Origin: Agromyces salentinus
GTDB lineage: Bacteria > Actinomycetota > Actinomycetes > Actinomycetales > Microbacteriaceae
Direction of reading: 5' to 3'
Assembly: GCF_009749395.1 (NCBI RefSeq)
Contig: NZ_WBIR01000005.1
Span: 186,001-250,000 of the forward strand
Length of the DNA: 64,000 nucleotides
Positions 8,378 through 17,809 of this stretch are shown piece after piece. Position 1 is the stretch's first letter; each line of letters starts with the position of its first letter. Position numbers and translations under genes: made by a program. The notes under the pieces are model-generated. The model saw only the letters and a program-made list of their open reading frames with translations. It was not told where the DNA came from and did no database searches.

Positions 8378-9613
8378 ATGACACCCGGCGATACGACGGT
8401 CCCGACCATCACCGGCCCCCTTGACACCCACCGCGAGCAATCCGCCCTCGTCGTCGAGCATCTCGTGACGCACGGCACCGCCACGCGCAGCGAGCTCGTG
8501 AACGCCACGGGCCTCGGGCGCGGCACCGTCGCGGGGCTCACGGCTCGGCTGCTCGACGCGGGCGTCATCCGGGAGTCGGGCGACGCCCACGGCGACGGCC
8601 GGTCGACGCCGCTGACGCTGGCGGGCGGCGATCGCGTGCTCGTCACCGCGCACCTGGCGCTCGACGATGCCGTCGCCACCGTCGCGAGCCTCGGAGGGGA
8701 CGAGGTGGCGAGGTTCACCGAACCGCTGCCGACGCCGAGCGCCGAGCCGCCGTCGAGCCCGCTCACGCCGCTCGCCGTGGTGCTCTCCCGCGCGATCGCC
8801 CGGGCGGAGCGCTCGGGGCACCGTGTCGCCGACGTGAGCGTGCTCGTCGACGGCGCCATCGTCGGCTCCCCCGCCGTCGTCATCATGGACGCCCGCTTCG
8901 GAGCCGAGCCGGTCGACGTGCTCGGCGGGCTCCGCGCGACAGTTCCCGGCCTGGCCGAGGTTGAGGCGGCACTGCCGTTGCCCATGCGCATGGCCCCCGC
9001 GGCCGGAGCCGCCGCCGGCGTGGAGCTCGACGCCCTGCCCGGCATCGCCGACGTGCTCCACCTCGACGGCGACGTCTCGGTGGCGGCAGCGGCCATCGCC
9101 GCCGGCCAGCCGTTGCGCGGCGCACACGGGCTCGGGGCGACGTTCGGCCACCTGCCGATCGTGCCCGGGGGGCTGCGGTGCCGGTGCGGGCAGCAGGGCT
9201 GCCTCGCCACGGTCGCGGCGCCCGAGGTCGTGCTCGAGCGGGCGGGCCTGGCGGGCTATGCCGCGACGGACGGTCGCGCGGCCGCCCTCGAGGAGCTCGT
9301 CCTGCGCATCCACGAGGCCGAGGACCGAGCCCGCTGGGCCTGGCTCGATGCCGCCCACTGGATCGGCCGCACGCTCCAGGTCGTGGTGCCCACGATCGAC
9401 CCGGCGGTCGTCGTCGTCGGCGGCTACTGGGCGGGGTTCGTGGGCGACATCCGCAGTGCCATGCAGGGCAATCGCCCGAGCGTGGGCAACGGGGCGATCA
9501 GTGCGATCCCCGTGTTCTCGCCGGCGTCAGGCGGCCTCGATGCGGCGCTCGTCGGCGCCCGCCGACAGGCGCGCGAGCGGCTGGTCGCCGATCCGCTGCT
9601 CCTCGTGGGCTGA
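8378..9613 (+). CDS. ROK family transcriptional regulator
   Basis: 411 residues. An N-terminal winged helix (ATRSELVNATGLGRGTVAGLTARLLDAG spans about residues 31-58) is followed by a degenerate ROK sugar-kinase fold. The zinc site CRCGQQGC is intact, but the phosphate-binding N-terminal motif and the Glu of the usual GEIGH block (here ATFGH) are missing, so kinase activity is unlikely and a sugar-sensing repressor is the better call. CATGCT lies six bases before the ATG, compatible with a leaderless start though its first base departs from consensus. The sequence around its stop codon is partly duplicated just downstream (CCTCG-GCTGAGGCGG near 9602 and 9632). Confidence 0.85.
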   Translation: MTPGDTTVPTITGPLDTHREQSALVVEHLVTHGTATRSELVNATGLGRGTVAGLTARLLDAGVIRESGDAHGDGRSTPLTLAGGDRVLVTAHLALDDAVATVASLGGDEVARFTEPLPTPSAEPPSSPLTPLAVVLSRAIARAERSGHRVADVSVLVDGAIVGSPAVVIMDARFGAEPVDVLGGLRATVPGLAEVEAALPLPMRMAPAAGAAAGVELDALPGIADVLHLDGDVSVAAAAIAAGQPLRGAHGLGATFGHLPIVPGGLRCRCGQQGCLATVAAPEVVLERAGLAGYAATDGRAAALEELVLRIHEAEDRARWAWLDAAHWIGRTLQVVVPTIDPAVVVVGGYWAGFVGDIRSAMQGNRPSVGNGAISAIPVFSPASGGLDAALVGARRQARERLVADPLLLVG

Positions 9614-9825
9614 GGCGGCGGGGCGCTGTTCCTCGCGAGCTGAGGCGGCCGCGCGCGCCGGTCGCCGGGAGCGATTGCGGGTTGCCTTCGGACGCGGTGT
9701 CCGACAGACTCCAAGGACGTATCACCCGAATGGGGGTCACGGACGACCGAACGGCGGGTCGCGGTGCCGACGACGAGGTGCACCGTCGCTCATCTCGAGC
9801 ACGCGCCGGCAGTGAGGAGCACGAC

Positions 9826-9930
9826 ATGAGCAGCCCCGACATCGACCCGGCCTCGACGCATATCCCCGCCATCGAATCGGTCGACATCACGGCGTACCTG
9901 CCGAACCCCGAAGACGAGCCCTCCGCCTAG
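9826..9930 (+). CDS. short peptide gene, 34 aa, unknown
   Basis: An ATG preceded by GAGGAG at six-base spacing opens a 34-residue frame: MSSPDIDPASTH, then IPAIESVDITAY, then LPNPEDEPSA. The peptide is acidic, Pro/Asp/Ser-rich, without Cys, membrane segment or signal peptide. Its TAG overlaps the stop codon of the convergent DHFR-like gene by four bases. The good ribosome site favours real translation, but nothing in the neighbourhood (no protease, radical-SAM enzyme, cyclase or ABC exporter) indicates peptide modification. Its identity is unknown; it could also be chance in high-GC DNA. The 212 bp upstream hold nothing else recognisable. Confidence 0.4.
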   Translation: MSSPDIDPASTHIPAIESVDITAYLPNPEDEPSA

Positions 9931-10517
9931 GAGTCGCCCGTTCCGGCGTCCGTTCGGGCGCGCTTCGGGCGGTAGGTCCGGCCGAAGCTGCGTTCGGCCC
10001 CCTCGTAGATCTCGACGAGCTCCCAGTCGACCCGGCGTCCGCCCGGGACGTCGAAGATGCGCGTCCCGTCACCGAGGAACACCGGCGCCACGAAGACCTG
10101 GAGCTCGTCGATGAGGTCGTGCTCGAGGGCCTGACGGGCGATGTCGGCGCTGATGATCTGGACGTCCCGGTCACCGGCGATCTCACGCGCACGGCGGATC
10201 GCCTCGACGACGTCGCAGTCCAGGGCGATGACCGACGGGTCGTCGGCGAGCTCCTCGGGACGGTGCGTGAGGATGAACTCGGTCCCCGACCACGCCCCGC
10301 CGTACGCCTCGGAGGTCATCTCGTCGCGCTCGTCGCGCTGAGCCCTCGCGGCGTCGTAGCCCGAGCGGCCCGAGATGATCACCGCGACCTCGCCCGCCAT
10401 GCGCTCCGTGGTGCCCTCGGCGAGCGGCTCGCCCGCGGAGAGCCAGCTCATGTCGTGCCCGGGTCCGGCGATGAAGCCGTCGATCGAACAGGTGAATCCC
10501 CAGGCGACCTTGCCCAT
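9927..10517 (-). CDS. dihydrofolate-reductase / RibD C-terminal-domain family reductase
   Basis: 196 residues with the fold of bacterial DHFR-like and RibD-C reductases: MGKVAWGFTCSIDGFIAG at the N-terminus, GGAWSGTEFILTHRP in the middle, DVQIISADIARQALEHDLIDEL and FLGDGTRIF toward the end. It probably reduces a small substrate with NADPH, but the set of residues that defines true FolA is absent, so folate activity should not be assumed. GAGGAG precedes the ATG. It is divergent from the AraC gene across about 130 bp, so that regulator may control it. Confidence 0.82.
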   Translation of the reverse strand: MGKVAWGFTCSIDGFIAGPGHDMSWLSAGEPLAEGTTERMAGEVAVIISGRSGYDAARAQRDERDEMTSEAYGGAWSGTEFILTHRPEELADDPSVIALDCDVVEAIRRAREIAGDRDVQIISADIARQALEHDLIDELQVFVAPVFLGDGTRIFDVPGGRRVDWELVEIYEGAERSFGRTYRPKRARTDAGTGDS

Positions 10518-10648
10518 GTCTCTCCTCGCGGTGCTCGGTGACGCACGCCCCTCGGCGCTTCGATGCTAACCCCGAGGGGATGTCGCCTCCAGGCCGATCG
10601 ACCGCGACATCCGGGAATGGATCGCGCATCGAGGCGATTGCACCACCC

Positions 10649-11530
10649 ATGTGCAGGATCACGCCGTCGCCGCAGCCTCCGGGCTCGGTCGACGACGCCG
10701 ACACGATCGCACGGCTCCTCGAGCACCTGAGGTGGTCGATGATCGAGTACTCGCACCGCGACCTCGCCGGCGGCGAGGTCCGACGCGACGAGCACGCCGT
10801 CACGAGGTTCCACGTCGTCGTCGCGGGCGTCGTCGAGCTCGCGCGCGGCGACGAGACGGTGACCCTCCATCGCGGCGACATCGCGCTCCTGCCGCAGGGC
10901 GGCCCGAGCCGGCTGACCGCCCTGGAGGACGCGCAACTCCTGAGCGCCAGCATCGCGCTGCTCGCGCCGCATCCGACGATGACACGGGCCATGCCGCCCG
11001 TCCTCGCCGCCTACGGGTTCGGACGGGCCGAGCCGGCCTTCTCCGGCCTCCTCCACACGATGCACCTCGAGGCATCCGCCGCACGCCCGGGTTCCGGCAC
11101 CGTGCTCGCCGGGCTGACCGATGTCGGGATCTCGGCCGCGGTGCGGTTCTGGCTCGAGCACGGCTGCGGGACCGCCCGCGGATGGCTCGCGGCCGCACGC
11201 GACCCGAACGTCGGCGACGCCCTGGCCGCAATCCACGAGGATCCGGGCACCAGGTGGACCGTCGCCTCCCTCGCCCGCATCGCCCGCGCCTCGCGCTCGC
11301 AGTTCGCGGAGCAGTTCCGCGACGCGGTCGGCGACACCCCGGCCCGCTACGTCACGCGCATCCGCATGGCGCAGGCCGAGCGGATGCTCCGCGACGGCGA
11401 ACCCGTGAGCGGCATCGCCTACCGTCTCGGCTACGACAGCGAGGAGGGGTTCAGCCGCGCCTTCCGCCGCCACAGCGGCGTCGCGCCGAGCCTGTGGCGA
11501 CGGACCGCGCTCCTGCAGCCCGTCGCCTGA
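10649..11530 (+). CDS. AraC family transcriptional regulator with cupin sensor domain
   Basis: An N-terminal cupin-type domain (VVVAGVVELARGDETVTLHRGDIALLP region, about residues 55-85) precedes a double helix-turn-helix; ASRSQFAEQFRDAVGDTPAR and DSEEGFSRAFRRHSGVAPS are the two recognition segments. ATG 10649 gives 293 residues. GTG 10538 and ATG 10580 are in frame, but the extra residues are Pro/Ser-rich and unlike a domain, and GAGGGG abuts 10580 too closely. It diverges from the DHFR-like gene and is convergent with the MFS exporter gene, so the reductase is the likelier target. The ligand is unknown. Confidence 0.82.
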   Translation: MCRITPSPQPPGSVDDADTIARLLEHLRWSMIEYSHRDLAGGEVRRDEHAVTRFHVVVAGVVELARGDETVTLHRGDIALLPQGGPSRLTALEDAQLLSASIALLAPHPTMTRAMPPVLAAYGFGRAEPAFSGLLHTMHLEASAARPGSGTVLAGLTDVGISAAVRFWLEHGCGTARGWLAAARDPNVGDALAAIHEDPGTRWTVASLARIARASRSQFAEQFRDAVGDTPARYVTRIRMAQAERMLRDGEPVSGIAYRLGYDSEEGFSRAFRRHSGVAPSLWRRTALLQPVA

Positions 11531-11570
11531 ACCGGCCGTCCCTCGCAGGGTGGCGAGCTCGGACAGCCCG

Positions 11571-12791
11571 TCAGCGAGCCTTCGCCGAGGCGAGCACCAC
11601 GCCGCCGATGACCGCGGTGACGCCACCGCCGAGCAGCGCGGCCTGCACGCCGACCGAGTCCACGAGGACCCCGCCGACGGCGGCACCGATCGTGATCGCC
11701 GTCTGGAAGGCCGCGACCACGAGACCGCCCGCGCTCTCGAGGCGGTCGGGCGCGACGCGGGCCATCCAGGTCTGGACCATCGTCGGGATGGCCCCGAAGC
11801 CGGCACCCCACACGACGACCGCGATCACCGAGACGACGGGGTCGGAGCCCCACAGCGCATAGAGGATGGTCGCGGCGCCGATGGCGGATGGCGCCCCGAT
11901 CACGAGCACGTGCAGGGCCCGGTCGGCGAGCGGCCCCGCCGCCAGGTTGCCGACGAAGGAGGCGACGCCGAAGGCCGCCAGCAGCAGCGCGAGCGTCGCG
12001 GGCGTCACGCCGCCGATCTCCTCGAAGGCCGGACGGAGGTAGGTGAAGCCGGCGAAGTGTCCGCCGGCGATGAGCACGATCGACACGACGCCGAGCGCCA
12101 CCACCGGCCGCGCCGCCGTGCGCACGAGGGTCCGGAAGCTCGGCGACCCGGTCGGCGGGACCGAGGGCAGGGTCAGCACCTGCACCGCCAGCGCGATGAC
12201 GCCGACGGCCGCCGCTCCGAGGAACACCGTGCGCCAGCCGATGAGCTCGCCGAGGATGGCGCCCGCGGGAACCGCGGCGATCGTCGCGAGCGTGAGCCCG
12301 GTGTTGACCACCGTCATGGCGCGCCCGAGCCGGTCGGCGGGCACGAGCTGCGAGGTCACGGCGAGGGACATGGCCCAGAACCCCGAGATCGCGAGGCCGA
12401 GCAGGAGCCGCGAGGCGAGCATGAGGCCGAACACGGGCGCGACGGCCACGAGCACGTTCGAGATGACGGCGAGCGCGGTGAGGCCGACCATGACCCAGCG
12501 GCGGTCGACCCGCGGCAGCGCCGAGACGACCAGAGGTCCGCCGATGATGCCGATGATGCTCGTCGCGGTGACGAGCTGGCCGGCCGCTCCCTCGGTCAGC
12601 CCGAGGTCGGCGGCGATCGGGGAGAGCAGGCTCGCGGGCAGGAACTCGCTCGCCACGAGCGTGAAGATGCCGAGGCCGAGCGAGACGACGCCCGCCCAGG
12701 AGGCGCGACGAGGGCCGGAGGCCTCGCCGTGGGGGCCTGCGTCTCCGGGCGTCGCGGAGATGACCGTGGTGCTCGCGGTGTTCGTGGACAT
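11571..12791 (-). CDS. MFS transporter, arabinose-efflux / drug-export (SotB/YdhP-like) type
   Basis: 406 residues and about twelve membrane helices; ASEFLPASLLSPIAADLGLTEG at helix 1 and the short loop after helix 2 with VDRRWV match the DHA1 sugar-efflux/chloramphenicol-resistance group. An N-terminal ~28-residue Thr/Gly-rich segment is cytoplasmic. AAGGAG seven bases before ATG 12791 fixes the start. The substrate cannot be read from the sequence. It is convergent with the AraC gene and 65 bp upstream of, and on the same strand as, the mannosyltransferase gene. Confidence 0.86.
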   Translation of the reverse strand: MSTNTASTTVISATPGDAGPHGEASGPRRASWAGVVSLGLGIFTLVASEFLPASLLSPIAADLGLTEGAAGQLVTATSIIGIIGGPLVVSALPRVDRRWVMVGLTALAVISNVLVAVAPVFGLMLASRLLLGLAISGFWAMSLAVTSQLVPADRLGRAMTVVNTGLTLATIAAVPAGAILGELIGWRTVFLGAAAVGVIALAVQVLTLPSVPPTGSPSFRTLVRTAARPVVALGVVSIVLIAGGHFAGFTYLRPAFEEIGGVTPATLALLLAAFGVASFVGNLAAGPLADRALHVLVIGAPSAIGAATILYALWGSDPVVSVIAVVVWGAGFGAIPTMVQTWMARVAPDRLESAGGLVVAAFQTAITIGAAVGGVLVDSVGVQAALLGGGVTAVIGGVVLASAKAR

Positions 12792-12856
12792 GGGTCTCCT
12801 TCAGGTGGAGACTCCACCCTCCCGGAGCAGCGACCGCACCGCCCGACCGTTCGTCG

Positions 12857-13624
12857 TCAGGACCCGACGAATCGTCCGGATGATGCGGGACGGCGACGGA
12901 ACAGCCCGGCGATGCCCCATCCGGTCACCCTGAGCATCGCCTCGACGATGATCATCGGGCTCATCTTCGAGCGGCCACGGGCCCGCTCCACGAACGTGAT
13001 GGGCACCTCGACGACGACGAGCCCGGACTGGCTCGCGTGCCAGAGCATGTCGACCTGGAAGCCGTAGCCGCGCGTGTGCACGTCCTCGAGGCGGATGGCG
13101 CGCAACGCCGACGCCCGGAACGCCCGGTACCCGGCGGTGACATCGCGGATCGGCAGACGGAGGATGGTGCGCGCGTAGGCGCTGCCCCACCGGGAGAGGA
13201 GCTCGCGATACCTCGGCCAGTTCTCGATGCGGCCGCCAGGGATCCACCGTGACCCGATCACGAGGTCGACGCGCCGGCCCGCGGCATCCGGCATCTCGAG
13301 GGCGCCGAGCAGGGAGTGAAGCTGCTCGGGCAGGTGCGAGCCGTCGGCGTCGAGTTGCACGATCGGGTCGAAGCCGCGCTCGAGCGCCCAGGCGAACGCG
13401 GCGAGGTACGCGGCCCCGAGGCCGTCCTTCGCGGTGCGATGCAGCACGTGCACGGCGCCGTCATCGGCCGCGAGGCCCTCGGCGATGTAGCCCGTCCCGT
13501 CGGGCGAGCTGTCGTCGACCACGACCACGGAGGCGTCGGGAACGGCGGCCCTGACCCGGGCGACGGTCTCGGCGATGTTCTCGCGTTCGTTGTACGTCGG
13601 GATCACGACGAGGGCGCGCGACAT
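12857..13624 (-). CDS. ppm1: polyprenol monophosphomannose synthase
   Basis: 255 residues of a GT2 glycosyltransferase: VVIPTYNERENIAETV at the N-terminus, VVDDSSPDGTG for GDP-sugar binding, QLDADGSH as the metal-binding DXD, and GSRWIPGG then DVTAGYRAFR as in dolichol-phosphate mannose synthases. It transfers mannose from GDP-Man to polyprenyl phosphate at the inner membrane face, feeding lipoglycan and protein O-mannosylation. The lipoprotein N-acyltransferase domain fused to it in mycobacteria is absent. GAGGGGAG precedes the ATG, and TAAGAT on the same strand (13652-13657) is a plausible -10, giving a short leader. Confidence 0.92.
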   Translation of the reverse strand: MSRALVVIPTYNERENIAETVARVRAAVPDASVVVVDDSSPDGTGYIAEGLAADDGAVHVLHRTAKDGLGAAYLAAFAWALERGFDPIVQLDADGSHLPEQLHSLLGALEMPDAAGRRVDLVIGSRWIPGGRIENWPRYRELLSRWGSAYARTILRLPIRDVTAGYRAFRASALRAIRLEDVHTRGYGFQVDMLWHASQSGLVVVEVPITFVERARGRSKMSPMIIVEAMLRVTGWGIAGLFRRRPASSGRFVGS

Positions 13625-13711
13625 CCGTACTCCCCTCGTGCGTGCTCGCCAATCTTAACCGGGCGGAGCCCTGCGCAGTTCTCAGGGGCCGTTGACCTCG
13701 GCGCACCGCGG

Positions 13712-15226
13712 TCAGCGCACGCCCGCCATGAGGCGCAGCACCGGCTTGCGGCCGAGCCACAGGCCCGCACCGAGCACGATCGCGATGGCGCCGAGCACGC
13801 CGAAGTAGGTCGCCTCGTTCACGACCGTGTAGAAGCCGGCCAGCAGTCCGGCGATGGACGAGCCGAGCGCGACCGAGAGGAAGAACAGCGCCACCATCTG
13901 GGTGTGGAACACCCCTGGCGCCAGCTTCGTGGCCACCGACAGGCCGACGGGCGAGAGCAGCAGCTCGGCGACGGTGAACACGAACAGGATCAGCACCATC
14001 CAGAGCAGCGGCGTCGAGTTCGCGCCCCCGCCGGCGAACGGCAGGAACAGCAGGAACGCGACGCCCATGAGCGCCGTGCCGAGGGCGAACTTGATGGGCG
14101 TCGACGGCTGGCGATCGCCGAGCTTCGTCCAGATCGCGGCGAACACCCCCGAGAGCACGATGATGAAGATCGGGTTGATCGACTGCACCCACGGCACCGG
14201 CATCTCCCAGCCGAAGATGCTGCGGTTCAGCTGCTCGTCGGCGTAGATCGTGAGCACGGTGAACTGCTGCTGGTAGAGCGACCAGAACGCGACGCTGGCG
14301 ATGAACAGCGGGATGAACGCGTAGACGCGGCTGCGCTCGGTCGAGGTGATGCGGCTGCTTCGCAGGATCACCACGAAGTACGAGACCGCGGCGACGACCG
14401 TGGCACCGATCACCCAGGTGACAAGGTTGCCGGCGTTCACGAGCCCGGTGAGCACGAGCACCACGATGACGAGCACCGCGGCGATCGCGACGCCGATCAC
14501 GAGCCCTCGGCGCGAGCGCGGCAGCGGGTTCGGGACGACGGATGCCACGGCCGGCAGGCCCTTGCGCCCGAACGCGTACTGGATGAGGCCGAGCGCCATG
14601 CCGACCGCGGCGACGGCGAAGCCCCAGTGGAAGCCCCAGGTCTCCTGGACGAGTCCGGTGATGAGCGGCCCGAGGAACGCCCCGAGGTTGATGCCGAGGT
14701 AGAAGAGCGAGAAGCCGGCGTCGCGTCGCGGGTCGTGCTCGGAGTAGAGGGTGCCGACCACGCTCGTGGCGTTGGCCTTCAGGCCGCCCGAGCCGAACGC
14801 CACGAGCACGAGCCCGACGCCGACCCCGAGGAACCCGGGCAGCGCGGCGAGCGCGATGTGCCCGGCCATGATCACGACGGCGCTGGTGAAGAGCACGCGC
14901 TCGGAGCCGAGCAGGCGGTCGGCGATCCACGCGCCGAGGATCGTCGAGAGGTAGACGGCGCCGCCGTACGCGCCGACGATGCCGGCCGCGGCGGCCTGGT
15001 CCATGCCGAGTCCGCCGTCGGAGACGGTGTAGTACAGGTAGAGCAGCAGGATGCCCTGCATGCCGTAGAAGCTGAACCGCTCCCACATCTCGACGCCGAA
15101 GATGTGCACGAGTGGTCGTGGCTGCCCGAAGAAGCCGTGGTCCCCCGAGGTGTCGCGCCCGTCGTCGACGGCGACCGGCTCGGCCGATCCGTGCTCCCCC
15201 GAGGCAGGTCCGATGCCGCTGCCCAT
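13712..15226 (-). CDS. POT family proton-coupled di/tripeptide transporter
   Basis: 504 residues, about fourteen membrane segments. The proton-coupling ExxER motif is present as VEMWERFSFYGM, and the PTR2 signature appears as FYLGINLGAFLGP. It imports small peptides with protons. The ~35-residue N-terminal extension is Gly/Asp-rich. ATG 15226 is supported by TAGGCT six bases upstream rather than by a ribosome site. It stands alone between the mannosyltransferase gene (87 bp away) and the divergent lipoprotein gene. Confidence 0.93.
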   Translation of the reverse strand: MGSGIGPASGEHGSAEPVAVDDGRDTSGDHGFFGQPRPLVHIFGVEMWERFSFYGMQGILLLYLYYTVSDGGLGMDQAAAAGIVGAYGGAVYLSTILGAWIADRLLGSERVLFTSAVVIMAGHIALAALPGFLGVGVGLVLVAFGSGGLKANATSVVGTLYSEHDPRRDAGFSLFYLGINLGAFLGPLITGLVQETWGFHWGFAVAAVGMALGLIQYAFGRKGLPAVASVVPNPLPRSRRGLVIGVAIAAVLVIVVLVLTGLVNAGNLVTWVIGATVVAAVSYFVVILRSSRITSTERSRVYAFIPLFIASVAFWSLYQQQFTVLTIYADEQLNRSIFGWEMPVPWVQSINPIFIIVLSGVFAAIWTKLGDRQPSTPIKFALGTALMGVAFLLFLPFAGGGANSTPLLWMVLILFVFTVAELLLSPVGLSVATKLAPGVFHTQMVALFFLSVALGSSIAGLLAGFYTVVNEATYFGVLGAIAIVLGAGLWLGRKPVLRLMAGVR

Positions 15227-15232
15227 GGGGGC

Positions 15233-15238
15233 AGCCTA
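15233..15238 (-). promoter_or_regulatory. -10 hexamer TAGGCT, leaderless start of the POT gene
   Basis: Read on the minus strand, TAGGCT ends six bases before ATG 15226, so transcription should start on the start codon. Confidence 0.7.
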
Positions 15239-15303
15239 GACCTCCTCGGGCGGATGCCGCGAGCGATCGGCCGGCTCGCGGCCCCCGCTCGGCCCGGCGG
15301 ACC

Positions 15304-15319
15304 CGGGGGCATGCCCCCG
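15304..15319. promoter_or_regulatory. 16-bp perfect palindrome upstream of the DUF4097 lipoprotein gene
   Basis: CGGGGGCATGCCCCCG is self-complementary over all 16 bases. It lies between the divergent POT and lipoprotein genes, about 65 bp before the lipoprotein ATG and upstream of a TACCGT hexamer near 15343. It could be an operator or a cruciform-prone site. Confidence 0.4.
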
Positions 15320-15382
15320 TGCGGCGGCCACGGCGATGTCGCTACCGTCGAGGACAGGGCGCACGCCCGCGGGGGGAGAACG

Positions 15383-16123
15383 ATGAGTCGAGCAGGACGG
15401 GCGATCGCGACGGGTGTCGTCGTCGCGACGGTGGCCGTGCTGCTCGGGGGGTGCGGATTCCTGTCGCCGCCCGAGCGGTTCAGGGACGCGGCGACGCTCG
15501 ACGCCGTGGTGCGGACGGTCGAGATCGACGAGCCCGACGGGCGGGTGACCGTGAAGGGGGTCGAGGGCGCCACCGGCATCGAGGTGGCCCGCACCGTCTC
15601 GTACCGCGACGACCGAACGGTCGGCGCGACGGCCGAGGTCGTCGACGACGTGCTCGTGCTGAGCGGGTGCGGCCGCAACTGCACCATCGACTACACGGTC
15701 GAGCTGCCGGCGGGCGTCGACGTGCGCGGGGACACCTCGAACGGCGCGATCCGGCTCATCGGGGTGAACGAGGTCGACGTCTCGACGAGCAACGGGGCCA
15801 TCCGACTCGACGACGTCACCGGCGCGGTCGAGGCCGAGACGAGCAACGGGCGCATCGAGGGTCGCGGCCTCGCCGGCGCCGGCATCCGGGTCTCGACCTC
15901 GAACGGCGGCATCGAGCTGCGGCTCTCCGCCCCGCAGGACGTGCACGCGCGCTCCTCGAACGGCGCGATCGACCTCGACGTGCCGACCGGCGAGGCCGGG
16001 TACCGGGTCACGACCGACACCTCGAACGGTTCGGTCGACGTCGACATCGACGAGGACTCCGACGGCGAGTTCGAGCTCGACCTCGCGACGTCGAACGGGT
16101 CGATCACCGTCACCGGTCGCTGA
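15383..16123 (+). CDS. DUF4097 family lipoprotein with seven repeated TSNG strands
   Basis: 246 residues. A lipobox LLGGC (lipidated Cys24) follows a hydrophobic N-terminus, so the mature protein is anchored outside the membrane. The body is a DUF4097-type beta-solenoid: seven repeats with SNG at each turn (DTSNGAIRL, STSNGAIRL, ETSNGRIEG, STSNGGIEL, RSSNGAIDL, DTSNGSVDV, ATSNGSITV). A ribosome site GGGGGGAG lies just before the ATG. The family is common in envelope-stress loci, but no sensor kinase or RsgI-like gene adjoins it here. Exact role unknown. Confidence 0.88.
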   Translation: MSRAGRAIATGVVVATVAVLLGGCGFLSPPERFRDAATLDAVVRTVEIDEPDGRVTVKGVEGATGIEVARTVSYRDDRTVGATAEVVDDVLVLSGCGRNCTIDYTVELPAGVDVRGDTSNGAIRLIGVNEVDVSTSNGAIRLDDVTGAVEAETSNGRIEGRGLAGAGIRVSTSNGGIELRLSAPQDVHARSSNGAIDLDVPTGEAGYRVTTDTSNGSVDVDIDEDSDGEFELDLATSNGSITVTGR

Positions 16124-16163
16124 CGTCGGAGTCGTCGGAGTCGCCGGGTGGGCGCCGCGGCGC

Positions 16164-16661
16164 TCAGTCGGCGGCGAGCCGCGACTTCGCGTAGTGCCGC
16201 CGGGCCTTCTCGCGGTTGCCGCACAGTTCCATGGAGTGCCACTTCCGCGCGTTCGCACGACTCTCGTCGATGAGGAAGTGCTGGCAGTCGGAGGCCGCGC
16301 ACGGCCGGATGCGGGAGCCATGCTCGGTCTGGAGCGATGCCCACTCGGCGATCGCCATGGCGCCCACGACTCGGGCGGGGTCGATCTCGTCGACCCAGTC
16401 GAGGCCATCCTCGCGAAGGCTGGCGCGCTTGCGCATCGCGCCGGCCCAGGGCTCGAGTTGCGCGGCATCCGCTTCGCCCCTGAGGAAGGGCACGAGCGCC
16501 GAACGCGCCGCGCGCGCATCGCCGACCTCGTCGCCCGTGCCGCTCAGCCCGTGGGATCGCAGCCACTCGGATGCCGCGGCGTCGTCGTCGAGCTCGTCGC
16601 GCACGCCGTCGGGGTAGACGAGTCGCGAGTTGACGAGGTCGAGGAGCAGGGAGTCGGTCAT
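16164..16661 (-). CDS. CGNR zinc-finger protein (ABATE-domain regulator)
   Basis: 165 residues. An N-terminal ABATE-type ligand domain (LLLDLVNSR) leads into a C-terminal zinc finger with CAASDCQHFLIDESRANARKW and the diagnostic CGNREKARRHY. Proteins of this build are actinobacterial transcription factors. ATG 16661 is chosen because family members begin a few residues before LLLDLVN; an upstream in-frame codon at 16709 has no support. It diverges from the alpha/beta hydrolase gene across an AT-rich region with two inverted repeats, which makes that hydrolase its likely target. Confidence 0.88.
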   Translation of the reverse strand: MTDSLLLDLVNSRLVYPDGVRDELDDDAAASEWLRSHGLSGTGDEVGDARAARSALVPFLRGEADAAQLEPWAGAMRKRASLREDGLDWVDEIDPARVVGAMAIAEWASLQTEHGSRIRPCAASDCQHFLIDESRANARKWHSMELCGNREKARRHYAKSRLAAD

Positions 16662-16686
16662 GGGTCTCGATTCAGCTGATATTTCT

Positions 16687-17621
<935 letters not shown>

Positions 17622-17643
17622 TCGGGGCCGGTCGGCCCTCACG

Positions 17644-17682
17644 ACGGCGAACGCCCCCGGCACGTCCGGGGGCGTTCGCCGT
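17644..17682 (+). terminator. strong rho-independent-type hairpin
   Basis: Two perfectly complementary 17-bp arms (17644-17660 and 17666-17682) enclose the loop CACGT; the inner half is five C paired with five G. It sits 22 bp after the hydrolase stop codon. No T-run follows, as is common in high-GC actinobacteria. Confidence 0.85.
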
Positions 17683-17809
17683 GTCTCGCAGCAGTCGTGG
17701 GTGAATCCGGCCGGGCACGCGCCATTGCCCCGGCCGCCCCGCTGGGGCATCCTGAACACGACCGGAGCGGTTCGCGAAGCCACCGCCGCCCCGGGTGACG
17801 GAGGATGCC

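Noticed and set aside
9826-9930. The 34-residue peptide as a RiPP precursor
   Set aside because: No modifying enzyme, protease or dedicated exporter is nearby and the sequence has no Cys or recognisable leader/core boundary. It is kept only as a possible small protein.
10538-10648. Longer N-terminus of the AraC regulator
   Set aside because: The extra residues are Pro/Ser/Gly-rich, unlike the cupin domain, and neither GTG 10538 nor ATG 10580 has a well-spaced ribosome site or -10 hexamer.
12857-13624. Mannosyltransferase as a fused Ppm1/Lnt protein
   Set aside because: The frame ends after the GT2 domain and no N-acyltransferase domain adjoins it.
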